27,564 nucleotides of DNA, taken from positions 1 through 27,564 of the IMG/VR virus record IMGVR_UViG_3300035070_002178, one strand, 5' to 3'. Made by a program: the position numbers and the translations under genes. This stretch comes from a virus. Below the pieces are notes generated by a model that saw only the letters and a list, made by a program, of their open reading frames with translations, had not been told where the DNA came from and searched no databases. The first letter of the stretch is position 1. Each line of letters begins with the position of its first letter. This document shows positions 14,476-20,928 of this stretch, one piece after another.

Positions 14476-15370
14476 TTAACAGTTCCTTGAACCAGTCTAT
14501 GGTTATTTGCATGCCTTTGTCTACTGGCATAAGGCTGGCTTCTGTCATGTCGACATGTTTAAGTGTATTTATATCAGCACTCACTGTTGCTCCTGGTATT
14601 TCACCTGGACGCATAGGTAAGTTTACAACTTTACTACTACTGCCTGTTAAATGTATGATCAAATGTGCTACTTCTTGTACTGTTTTATTGTGTTTAGGGC
14701 CTACTTCTACTGCTTCTGGGAAAACTATGTCTTGTGCGGCTTTTTCTGTGGCAACTACTAGTGCATGTGCTACATCACCTACCCAACACATATCAGATAT
14801 CTGTTTACCATCACCGTATACTTCTATGTCCATGTTCTCTAATGCTCTACACACAAAACTAGGTGTAATCTTACGCACTTTACTATCACCCCATGGTGGT
14901 ACTGGCCTTTGTCTAGGACCATATGCATTCATGGCTCTCACTATGTTTACCCGTGTGCCATGTTCTCGATTATACATGTCTACAAATCTTTCTATCATTG
15001 TTTTGGTAATACTGTAAGGATTGTTCATCCAATGGTTACCTACACCAATGTATGTGCCTGGCAAGTTGTATTGTTTTGCGGCGGCTAACATGTTAAGTCC
15101 ACCCATCAAGTTAGAATGTGCGGCAGGTCTTGGGTTATCAATTGTTTCTTGTGTGCCTAATACTGCGGCTAAGTGTATCCAAGCATCAGCATGTGCCATT
15201 GCTTCTGTGACTGCTACTTCATCACGCACATCGCCTAGTATAACAGGGCAAGGGTATTCTTCTTGTCTGTTATAATGGTCAAATATGATTGGTGAGTGTC
15301 CTCTTTTTATACATTCTTCTACTACATAGGAGCCTATAAAACCTGCTCCACCTGTTATTAATATCTTCAT
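14456..15370 (-). CDS. NAD-dependent epimerase/dehydratase (extended SDR)
   Basis: The chosen start (MKILITGGAGFIG) follows AGGAG and begins directly with the Rossmann glycine motif GGAGFIG (residues 7-13); an earlier ATG at 15406 would add a nonsense extension. Asp31 at the end of strand two favours NAD. The catalytic YxxxK is present as Tyr119-Lys123 (NPYSITK). Length (304) fits sugar-nucleotide 4-epimerases or dehydratases. The normal Ser/Thr-rich 'SSxxVYG' strand before the Tyr is replaced by YIGVGNHWMNN, so the usual third catalytic residue is not evident. It probably supplies a nucleotide sugar to the adjacent glycosyltransferases. Confidence 0.82.
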   Translation of the reverse strand: MKILITGGAGFIGSYVVEECIKRGHSPIIFDHYNRQEEYPCPVILGDVRDEVAVTEAMAHADAWIHLAAVLGTQETIDNPRPAAHSNLMGGLNMLAAAKQYNLPGTYIGVGNHWMNNPYSITKTMIERFVDMYNREHGTRVNIVRAMNAYGPRQRPVPPWGDSKVRKITPSFVCRALENMDIEVYGDGKQISDMCWVGDVAHALVVATEKAAQDIVFPEAVEVGPKHNKTVQEVAHLIIHLTGSSSKVVNLPMRPGEIPGATVSADINTLKHVDMTEASLMPVDKGMQITIDWFKELLNENKKA

Positions 15371-15381
15371 TTTTTCTCCTA

Positions 15382-16227
15382 TTACATTTGTTTGCGTCTG
15401 TCCCATGGATTATCACTACTGCGTTCTTGCGGCAATGCCATGGTTAGTTTATTAATTTTGTCTATATCTTTGTCATAATATGCATACCATAAATCTTTGT
15501 AGTTTACATGATTTCTATCGAATGCATGTTCTGGTATAGGCCATGGTTTAGGTCCTGCAAAATGAGCAATGATATCTCTTGTGGTTAGTTCACCATAGTA
15601 TGTTAAGTTTTGATACTCTGGTGGCAAGTATTGAAAATGTCCTGCATGTGCATAACTCATAACACTTTCTACATTCACATTAAACTTTTGCGGTATTTTG
15701 CCTGCTTCATAGTCACGCATAATTTGAAATATTTCTTCTGTGGTGTTATTGTATCTCCACTTGTCACAATCTACCATAAATGTGCCTGAAGCCATATCAT
15801 CATGCATGTGTCCACCAACCCAACCTATGTGTGGTCTATACACACATGCTGTTCTGTGATTGTCCATGCTGGCTTCAAATAACTGACTGAAGTCTTGTAA
15901 TACCAAGCAGTCTACATCTACATAAAATGCTCTACCTGTAAAGTATCTAGGTATAAGCAATCTAGCATACATATCCGGGCCTAGTTTTAAATTGTGGCGG
16001 AAAGACTTTCCTGAATCTACTATAACACCTTCCATGGGTGCTTCTTTGATATAGTCTATACCTTCTGGCAATTTAAAATCATCATCTTTGCCTTGTCCAT
16101 ACCAAAAGCAAGTTAGTTTAGCACTAGGAAAGTTTATATCTAGACTGTGTTTTAGTGCAACTAAGCCTGGTAAGTATTGTGGTGTACAACTGGTTACAAT
16201 GTTGTATTCCAATGAGTTTTCATCCAT
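15382..16227 (-). CDS. Glycosyltransferase, GT8-like
   Basis: The 281-residue protein shows a GT-A fold signature: an N-terminal beta strand (YNIVTSC), a DxD metal/nucleotide site at Asp104-Asp106 (FYVDVDCLV), and a late HFAGPKPW (222-229) corresponding to the glycogenin-type 'HFxGxxKPW' motif. AAGGAG precedes its ATG. It would transfer a sugar from a nucleotide donor to an unknown acceptor, perhaps a virion protein, host glycan or phage DNA. It overlaps the upstream glycosyltransferase by 34 bases and lies 11 bases before the epimerase. Confidence 0.85.
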   Translation of the reverse strand: MDENSLEYNIVTSCTPQYLPGLVALKHSLDINFPSAKLTCFWYGQGKDDDFKLPEGIDYIKEAPMEGVIVDSGKSFRHNLKLGPDMYARLLIPRYFTGRAFYVDVDCLVLQDFSQLFEASMDNHRTACVYRPHIGWVGGHMHDDMASGTFMVDCDKWRYNNTTEEIFQIMRDYEAGKIPQKFNVNVESVMSYAHAGHFQYLPPEYQNLTYYGELTTRDIIAHFAGPKPWPIPEHAFDRNHVNYKDLWYAYYDKDIDKINKLTMALPQERSSDNPWDRRKQM

Positions 16228-16904
16228 TTTGTCTCCTTAACTTCATGTGGCATTGGCTTTCCATGAAAGAATACCATTTTTATATTATTATCTAATTGCT
16301 CTATTGTGTGCAATTTATTTACTTTATAACTAACGCAAGAGCCTGGAAATTCTGTTTGCAGTCTTACCACAGGAGGTGCGTCTTTGATTTGAGGCACAGG
16401 GTTTTGGTTTATTCTAACCACACCCATACACTCTTCTAAAAATTGATTAGTACCACCCCATTGTGTGTAATCACAATCTAAGTTAGGGTAGTCTGAGGGT
16501 TGATACTTGGTTGTGAAGTATTCCCATACATTATCTCTTGTTTGCTTATCCCACATAATCCATGCTGTTTGCAATCCTGCAGGCCAACCAAAGTCCGATA
16601 TAGTGGCAAATGGTACATCTTGATTGAGTATATCATCTATATTGCCAGTTATTATTGTGTCTAAATCCATATACACTACTCGATCATTGTGTTCATGTTG
16701 TGGATTAGTAAGTCCTATTATGTACCACCACACAGGTAAGTCTACAAGAAAAGGTCTTGTTTCACATTCTATGCCTTGTGGTCTGTCTGTGTAACATATG
16801 AATCTGTGTTCAACAGTGGTATTTCTTTTTACACTATGGTATAAATTGTTTACATATTCAGGATCAAACTTAGGACCCCAACTAAAGCATACTATGTCTA
16901 TCAC
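16194..16904 (-). CDS. Glycosyltransferase with DxD motif
   Basis: The start is GTG, overlapping the preceding TGA stop as GTGA, with AAAGGAG nine bases upstream. The protein (236 residues) opens with strand DIVCFSWG, has a donor-site DxD at Asp80-Asp82 (VVYMDLDTIITG), and a C-terminal VFFHGKPMPHE that plays the role of the GT8 'HFxGxxKPW' segment. It seems a diverged relative of the neighbouring GT8-like enzyme, so the two may act in sequence on one glycan. Acceptor unknown. Confidence 0.78.
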   Translation of the reverse strand: MIDIVCFSWGPKFDPEYVNNLYHSVKRNTTVEHRFICYTDRPQGIECETRPFLVDLPVWWYIIGLTNPQHEHNDRVVYMDLDTIITGNIDDILNQDVPFATISDFGWPAGLQTAWIMWDKQTRDNVWEYFTTKYQPSDYPNLDCDYTQWGGTNQFLEECMGVVRINQNPVPQIKDAPPVVRLQTEFPGSCVSYKVNKLHTIEQLDNNIKMVFFHGKPMPHEVKETKWMKTHWNTTL

Positions 16905-17545
16905 TGAAAGAAACTCCTTTGATATCTATATCTACTGGCATTGCACAAATGATTCATCACAATGTTTTGATCATCTCTACTGCGATTCTTTATTTCACAC
17001 CATATCTTCCACAGCAGTTCGTGTTTGCTCACAACACTATCTAGTCTATTCATCATGTTGTATATCATATCGCCTGTGGGTATATCTGCTGTGATCATGC
17101 CACCCCATGTTTGAACTTTTATTTCATTGGCCAGTTTATTGCCATCTAATCTACCATCTACTACATTTACCAGTATTGTGCTGTCTAGATTGCATCTGTT
17201 TATGCATTGCACTATGTTCATTGCAACAGCACCTGTGATGGGGTCACCTATGTCCACTAAGGTGTCACAGATGCTGAGCAACCAACGAATATCATAGTGT
17301 TCTAAAAAAACATCTAGATACTTGTCTAATAAATTTGTAAATAGTTTTTGTTGTTCTGTGTCTTTGGGTTTTCTGCGTAATCTAACTATGTGTGATGCCA
17401 GTGTGTGACATACTTCTGGTTTGCCTATAAATTCATTTCTTATAGCAGATATGTTTTCTTCTTGATCTTCTAGTCTATTGAGATTACGGGCAATTTGTTC
17501 TGCGTCGCCTGATATAATGTTTAATTTAGGATCCGTCAATGTCAT
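16901..17545 (-). CDS. Unknown helical protein of the glycosylation operon
   Basis: I choose the ATG at 17545 (MTLTDPKLNIISGD), giving 214 residues, because the longer frame runs through the upstream gene. The protein is rich in helices with conserved-looking phrases VQTWGGMITADIPTGDMIYN (about 155-175) and SICDTLVDIGDP near 112. No DxD, Rossmann or membrane feature is visible. It overlaps the HTH gene upstream by 20 bases and shares the stop/start GTGA junction with the glycosyltransferase. I do not recognise a family. Confidence 0.6.
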   Translation of the reverse strand: MTLTDPKLNIISGDAEQIARNLNRLEDQEENISAIRNEFIGKPEVCHTLASHIVRLRRKPKDTEQQKLFTNLLDKYLDVFLEHYDIRWLLSICDTLVDIGDPITGAVAMNIVQCINRCNLDSTILVNVVDGRLDGNKLANEIKVQTWGGMITADIPTGDMIYNMMNRLDSVVSKHELLWKIWCEIKNRSRDDQNIVMNHLCNASRYRYQRSFFQ

Positions 17546-17963
17546 CTTTATCCATTTTCCATGGTCTTGCACGCCTATCACCGTAGAATCCACTTTTAGG
17601 ATTCTCACTCCAGTGTTTGCCAGATAAATTAACACCTTTATTCCATGTGTTTTTGATTGTACCATCTTTTCTTTGAGGCGTTACATGATACACATCACTG
17701 TATAAATTTTCTCGCCTTGCAATAGTAACAGGATGTACACCTAGTTCTTCTGCTATTTGCAATATGGTTTTACCGTATTTCTTTTCAAATTTGCTTGGCT
17801 GTTTGGCTCTTTGCCATGGGTTACCAAATCTTTTAACACGCATTCTTATTGCTTCTGGTGTCACACCTTCTGCTTCTGCTATGTCATTACAACGGATACC
17901 CCATTTCTTTGCGAAATCTACAGTAACTAATTTATTGCCTTCAGGTATTTTGTCTTTGCTCAT
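17526..17963 (-). CDS. DNA-binding protein with two helix-turn-helix units
   Basis: The start at 17963 (MSKDKIPEGNKLV) has CGGAG eight bases upstream. Two HTH units are visible: CNDIAEAEGVTPEAIRMRVK (about 27-46) and ILQIAEELGVHPVTIARREN (about 68-87). The C-terminal part contains NLSGKHWSENPKSGFYGDRR and is basic. It could be a transcriptional regulator. The tandem HTH plus basic tail also resembles DNA-binding parts of homing endonucleases, though no HNH or GIY-YIG residues are seen. It is the first gene of the glycosylation operon. Confidence 0.62.
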   Translation of the reverse strand: MSKDKIPEGNKLVTVDFAKKWGIRCNDIAEAEGVTPEAIRMRVKRFGNPWQRAKQPSKFEKKYGKTILQIAEELGVHPVTIARRENLYSDVYHVTPQRKDGTIKNTWNKGVNLSGKHWSENPKSGFYGDRRARPWKMDKDDIDGS

Positions 17964-18132
17964 ATTTCTCCGTGTTAGGTAAATATTTATCACTTCTTCT
18001 TCTAACACCAAAGAAAACATTGGGTAATGCACGGTTTAGACTTTCACAATATGCAGTAGCACAATCATAGTCATTCCAATACTGTTTGGTGATTATCCAT
18101 TCTTTCGTTGGTTCAGTGATTACTTGCCACAT
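17941..18132 (-). CDS. Small basic protein, 63 residues, last of early cluster
   Basis: The start at 18132 (MWQVITEPTKEWII) follows AAAGGAG. The product includes TKQYWNDYDCATAYCESLN and NVFFGVRRRSDKYLPN. The N-terminal strand-helix pattern resembles short ferredoxin-like or 'WxVITxPT' fold proteins of phages, but no function is known. It overlaps the upstream gene by 13 bases, and its 3' end contains the late promoter box and start of the HTH gene. Confidence 0.55.
   Translation of the reverse strand: MWQVITEPTKEWIITKQYWNDYDCATAYCESLNRALPNVFFGVRRRSDKYLPNTEKYEQRQNT
17984..17991 (-). promoter_or_regulatory. Late-promoter-like GATAAATA box of the glycosylation operon
   Basis: The minus strand reads GATAAATA, 20 bases before the HTH gene start. 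The following leader shares TAACACGGAGA with the leader of the portal gene on the other strand, which also follows a GATAAATA box. The box lies inside the 3' end of the preceding short gene. Confidence 0.55.
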
Positions 18133-18470
18133 AATTGCTCCTTTATATCTTCTAGGTACCATTCTGGTATTTTAAAATCATTATAACACGGGTACAAAAA
18201 TGGAAACTCCATATATCGTAAACATTTAAATTCTTCTTCATGATGCGGGTGGTGCCATATGGCATCATCGCCTAAAACATGTAATCTTACTTCAGTACGA
18301 TGGCCTTTGGTTTCATCCCATGGTTCTATGAAAGCCTTTTTGTAAGCATATTTCACAGCACTTCTCAGTTGTTTGAAATCTTTATCATCATGCGTCCAAT
18401 CATTATCATTACCAGTGGGTGGATAATATGCTATCTCTACTCTATATAAAAATTCTTCATTTATTGACAT
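18120..18470 (-). CDS. Unknown protein, 116 residues, early cluster
   Basis: The gene begins MSINEEFLYRVEIAYYPPTG and is aromatic- and His-rich, with GDDAIWHHPHHEEEFKCLRY near residues 67-86, a cluster that could bind metal. No family recognised. The start lies in a GAGGTGGCGTAATG junction that encodes the last residues of the upstream gene and its own ribosome-binding site. Expected to be expressed early with its upstream partners. Confidence 0.6.
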   Translation of the reverse strand: MSINEEFLYRVEIAYYPPTGNDNDWTHDDKDFKQLRSAVKYAYKKAFIEPWDETKGHRTEVRLHVLGDDAIWHHPHHEEEFKCLRYMEFPFLYPCYNDFKIPEWYLEDIKEQLCGK

Positions 18471-18481
18471 TACGCCACCTC
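18468..18481 (-). repeat. Gene-junction repeat GAGGTGGCGTAATG, copy 1
   Basis: On the minus strand it encodes Glu-Val-Ala-stop of the upstream gene, supplies the ribosome-binding site GAGGTGG and starts the next gene (TAATG). Other copies are at 18665-18678 and 19605-19618, with a one-base variant at 20379-20392. Confidence 0.8.
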
Positions 18482-18667
18482 TACTATATTACAACTTTCT
18501 ATTAAAAAACCAGTATGATCACTCAGCATATCTAAAACACAGGACTCAGCATCTTGTGATTCTAAATCTTCTACAGGAACAAACACTTCAAAGTTGTCTG
18601 GATAATGTTCATTACCATTTTGTTCATACTGAATATTGGTAACATTAAATTGTTTCTCTATAACCAT
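18470..18667 (-). CDS. Unknown acidic protein, 65 residues, early cluster
   Basis: The product runs MVIEKQFNVTNIQYEQNGNE to the end ESCNIVEVA. It is acidic with two Cys, alternates beta-like and helical stretches, and has no membrane segment. Such small acidic early proteins in phages often inhibit host enzymes, but nothing in the sequence proves this. Both ends are GAGGTGGCGTAATG junctions, giving one-base stop/start overlaps with its neighbours. Confidence 0.6.
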   Translation of the reverse strand: MVIEKQFNVTNIQYEQNGNEHYPDNFEVFVPVEDLESQDAESCVLDMLSDHTGFLIESCNIVEVA

Positions 18668-18678
18668 TACGCCACCTC
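18665..18678 (-). repeat. Gene-junction repeat GAGGTGGCGTAATG, copy 2
   Basis: Identical to copy 1. It ends the 162-residue gene with Glu-Val-Ala and starts the 65-residue gene. Confidence 0.8.
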
Positions 18679-19155
18679 CAACTCTTCAATTGGGTAAGAT
18701 TTTGACTTACCAGTTTTAGGATCATATATGGTTTCTAAACAAGTTCTGTCACTATAGCCTGATTCAAAGAAATCCCAATACCAAAAACTGTTTTCATCAA
18801 AATGATCTAATATAATAGATGGGTCACAGTTTTCAAAATAAGATAATTCATTTGCTAATTTAGATTTAGATTTGCTTCTGGGATGACACCTGTTTTCAGA
18901 TTCACCTGCCATTGCTTTCACACTCCAACCACACCATGTTAAGATTCTACTATAAGGATAATAACTTATAAACTGGTCTTCACCTAGGTGATCCTTGTTA
19001 ACAATACCATCAGTCTCATCATAAAATCTATTACATATTCTATGTCTATTAGCAACATCTTCACGCATTCCTGGAAATGGTGTAGTCCTGTCTATCCAAT
19101 ATTGGTGCTCTTCTTCTGTTAAGACTCTTTTATTACAATGTAATTCACTAGCCAT
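18667..19155 (-). CDS. Unknown protein, 162 residues, early cluster
   Basis: AAAAGGAG precedes the ATG, and a sigma70-type promoter lies 32 bases upstream. The protein starts MASELHCNKRVLTEEEHQYW and is rich in Tyr, Trp, Asp and Glu, with HPRSKSKSKLANELSYFENC in the middle and a Lys/Ser segment near the end. No enzyme motif, signal peptide or membrane segment is visible. First gene of a four-gene coupled run, probably early. Confidence 0.6.
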   Translation of the reverse strand: MASELHCNKRVLTEEEHQYWIDRTTPFPGMREDVANRHRICNRFYDETDGIVNKDHLGEDQFISYYPYSRILTWCGWSVKAMAGESENRCHPRSKSKSKLANELSYFENCDPSIILDHFDENSFWYWDFFESGYSDRTCLETIYDPKTGKSKSYPIEELEVA

Positions 19156-19186
19156 TTTATATTCTCCTTTTTGTTAATATACACAT

Positions 19187-19215
19187 ATTATACTACATTT
19201 ATCGGACAAGGTCAA
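19187..19215 (-). promoter_or_regulatory. Early sigma70-type promoter P3
   Basis: On the minus strand TTGACC (19210-19215) and TATAAT (19187-19192) are spaced by exactly 17 bases. The start lies 32 bases after the -10, following a T/A-rich leader with AAAAGGAG. The spacer contains GATAAATG. It overlaps the final bases downstream of the preceding gene's stop. Confidence 0.85.
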
Positions 19216-19217
19216 CC

Positions 19218-19607
19218 TCATACCCATTCAATTTCGTCTGTGTTAAATGTGTTGCTACAGCATGGACACTTAATTTTGAATTTAGTTCCGCCTGTGCTTA
19301 TTTGTTGCGGACTGTTGCCCACCATTAATTTAAATTGAACAGCATGACTCTTTTGTTTGAACCAATATTCATATACTTTGTTTACGCCATTATAATCGAC
19401 CATGTAATCTTTGTTACGCAATAATCTACATGCTCTCAACATATAAGTCATGTCTTTGATAGGCCTAACCTTAGTGCTCCATCTTTCTACTACCTTATTT
19501 CCAACCTGAGCAGGAAAAGTATGTCGGTATATGGGTTCTACATTAGGGTCTCTAGGCAAGGTAACAATATGTGTGAACTCATCGCCTGCTTTATTGAATA
19601 TACCCAT
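19218..19607 (-). CDS. Unknown protein with C-terminal zinc-ribbon-like CxCC
   Basis: The 129-residue protein starts MGIFNKAGDEFTHIVTLPRD. Near its end KIKCPCCSNTFNTDEIEWV has three Cys in a tight cluster like half of a zinc ribbon; Cys59 is too distant to judge as a partner. The middle has YMLRACRLLRNKDYMVDY. No known family. It begins at a GAGGTGGCGTAATG junction after the 235-residue gene and ends immediately before promoter P3. Confidence 0.6.
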   Translation of the reverse strand: MGIFNKAGDEFTHIVTLPRDPNVEPIYRHTFPAQVGNKVVERWSTKVRPIKDMTYMLRACRLLRNKDYMVDYNGVNKVYEYWFKQKSHAVQFKLMVGNSPQQISTGGTKFKIKCPCCSNTFNTDEIEWV

Positions 19608-19618
19608 TACGCCACCTC
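19605..19618 (-). repeat. Gene-junction repeat GAGGTGGCGTAATG, copy 3
   Basis: Identical to copies 1 and 2. It joins the 235-residue gene (ending Lys-Glu-Val-Ala) to the 129-residue gene. Confidence 0.8.
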
Positions 19619-20314
19619 CTTTACAGCATTAACTAGATTCATATCTATATACAAATCAATGTATTCAGACTTAAGATAAGATGTTAAAGTCTTATAACAA
19701 GGCAGACCTTGCTCATTGCAAAATTCTCTGCTACTCATCATCTTAAGGGTTCTTCTAGTAACATGAGCACGGTATTGTGCTTCTGTGATAGCACCAGCAT
19801 CATAAAATTCTTCTGCCATACCCATATCTCTGCCTAGGTCAAAAGCACTAAAATAGGGCAGACCATGGATTGATTCAAACACACGCCACCAACCTCTACA
19901 TTCTGTGCCACCATGTTCTGTAACACCTTGATAACCACCTTCTTCATGTTTGCTGGTATCTTTATGGCTATGTTCAATAACTTTCACCATGGCGTCATAA
20001 AAGTTCTGCAATCTATCAGTAAATTCTTGTATCCTCCACTGCCAATTATCATCTTTGTTGCAACCACAAGCAAAAGCATGGGTCAATTCATTGATGTTTT
20101 TAGCAGTATCAGTGAGCCTAATTATAGCAGTAGCATAATCTAGGTCACTAGCAGGTTCATCAGGCCAAAAGCCGTTTTTGGCTAATTTTGTTGCTTCTTT
20201 CTTGATGTTTTCACTAAAAGCATTAGTTGTTTGCTCAAACAACTCTTGTGCTAGTTCAAATGCGTATGCCTGTGCGTGTGTCAAAGCATATTGTTTAATT
20301 GTTTTCTTGTTCAT
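19607..20314 (-). CDS. Unknown helical protein, 235 residues, early cluster
   Basis: This is the largest gene of the early cluster. AAAAGGAG lies before the ATG and promoter P2 33 bases upstream. It opens with a long amphipathic helix (YALTHAQAYAFELAQELFEQ), and contains AFACGCNKDDNWQWR near 83, HEEGGYQGVTEHGGTECRGW near 126 and GLPYFSAFDLGRDMG near 152. His and Cys are frequent in the middle, so metal binding is possible. No family recognised. It ends in a shared gene-junction repeat. Confidence 0.62.
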   Translation of the reverse strand: MNKKTIKQYALTHAQAYAFELAQELFEQTTNAFSENIKKEATKLAKNGFWPDEPASDLDYATAIIRLTDTAKNINELTHAFACGCNKDDNWQWRIQEFTDRLQNFYDAMVKVIEHSHKDTSKHEEGGYQGVTEHGGTECRGWWRVFESIHGLPYFSAFDLGRDMGMAEEFYDAGAITEAQYRAHVTRRTLKMMSSREFCNEQGLPCYKTLTSYLKSEYIDLYIDMNLVNAVKEVA

Positions 20315-20346
20315 ATTAATTACTCCTTTTTGTTTAATATGTATAT

Positions 20347-20375
20347 ATTATACTGCATTTATCGGGTAATGTCAA
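20347..20375 (-). promoter_or_regulatory. Early sigma70-type promoter P2 (perfect consensus)
   Basis: On the minus strand TTGACA (20370-20375), 17 bases, TATAAT (20347-20352): both boxes match the sigma70 consensus exactly. The spacer contains GATAAATG. It starts just after the stop of the 134-residue gene (TAATGAGG leads into TTGACA). Confidence 0.92.
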
Positions 20376-20378
20376 CCT

Positions 20379-20392
20379 CATTACGCCAACTC
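20379..20392 (-). repeat. Gene-junction repeat variant GAGTTGGCGTAATG, copy 4
   Basis: One base differs from copies 1-3. It encodes Glu-Leu-Ala-stop of the 134-residue gene, but here the ATG is not followed by a gene; promoter P2 begins instead. Confidence 0.65.
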
Positions 20393-20785
20393 ATATTCAT
20401 TAGTATCTTTATTAAAGATATATTTTTTTACAAACAATATCATATTGCTATCATATGGTTCAGCAAACCATTTTTCTCTGTTATTGTTTGGATTATTGTA
20501 ATTCCAATATTCAGCAAATACTTGTGTCCAACCAATATCATAATATGAATCCATTTCTGATTTAGGTTCTTTAAATAAACCCTTGCCAACACATTTAATA
20601 CCAATAGCATCTTTGTTTGGTACTTTGACTAATTCTGCTGTATAGCCTTCTTGATTCATCCAACGCACCAAAGATCTTGCGGCAACTTCATTATCAGAAT
20701 ATTGAGGCCCAATAAATTTTGGAAATTGTTTGATTGCTTTTAATAACTCATTGTATTGAGTATCTTGTTCGTCATTGTAAAACAT
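20381..20785 (-). CDS. Unknown protein, 134 residues, first early gene
   Basis: AGGAG lies before the ATG and promoter P1 34 bases upstream. The protein begins MFYNDEQDTQYNELLKAIKQ and is rich in Asn, Tyr, Trp and acidic residues, with SDNEVAARSLVRWMNQEGYT near residues 30-50 and WNYNNPNNNREKWFAEPYDS near 93-112. No membrane segment or catalytic motif is evident. Being first behind a host-type promoter at a divergent junction with the portal gene, it is a good candidate for an immediate-early product. Confidence 0.6.
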   Translation of the reverse strand: MFYNDEQDTQYNELLKAIKQFPKFIGPQYSDNEVAARSLVRWMNQEGYTAELVKVPNKDAIGIKCVGKGLFKEPKSEMDSYYDIGWTQVFAEYWNYNNPNNNREKWFAEPYDSNMILFVKKYIFNKDTNEYELA

Positions 20786-20818
20786 AATTTTTATCTCCTA
20801 AATAAAATATATACAACT

Positions 20819-20847
20819 ATTATACCACTTTTTCTGGCCAAGGTCAA
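20819..20847 (-). promoter_or_regulatory. Early sigma70-type promoter P1
   Basis: On the minus strand TTGACC (20842-20847), 17 bases, TATAAT (20819-20824). Leader length and sequence (TGTATAT then AGGAG) parallel P2 and P3, but its spacer lacks GATAAATG. Confidence 0.85.
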
Positions 20848-20886
20848 CCTTTTTTTACAAGATTTATCAGTTTTTTTGGCTTTTTT

Positions 20887-20894
20887 GATAAATA
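20887..20894 (+). promoter_or_regulatory. Late-promoter-like GATAAATA box of the head operon
   Basis: GATAAATA lies 34 bases before the portal start. It forms the right arm of an 8-bp inverted repeat, ATTTATCA (20862-20869)/TGATAAAT (20886-20893), across a T-rich 16-base spacer. The short intergenic region thus carries P1 leftward and this box rightward. Confidence 0.55.
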
Positions 20895-20928
20895 CTTTGT
20901 TGAATATCTATATTAACACGGAGACATT

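Noticed and set aside
14566-14573. TATAAATA on the minus strand, an exact T4 late box
   Set aside because: It lies inside the epimerase gene about 90 bases before the 52-residue gene, which already overlaps the epimerase; one internal AT-rich match is not enough to call a promoter.
14466-15017. 183-residue plus-strand ORF opposite the epimerase, and similar long antisense ORFs elsewhere
   Set aside because: Cys/Leu/Ser-rich translation typical of antisense shadow; the minus-strand frame has clear SDR motifs.
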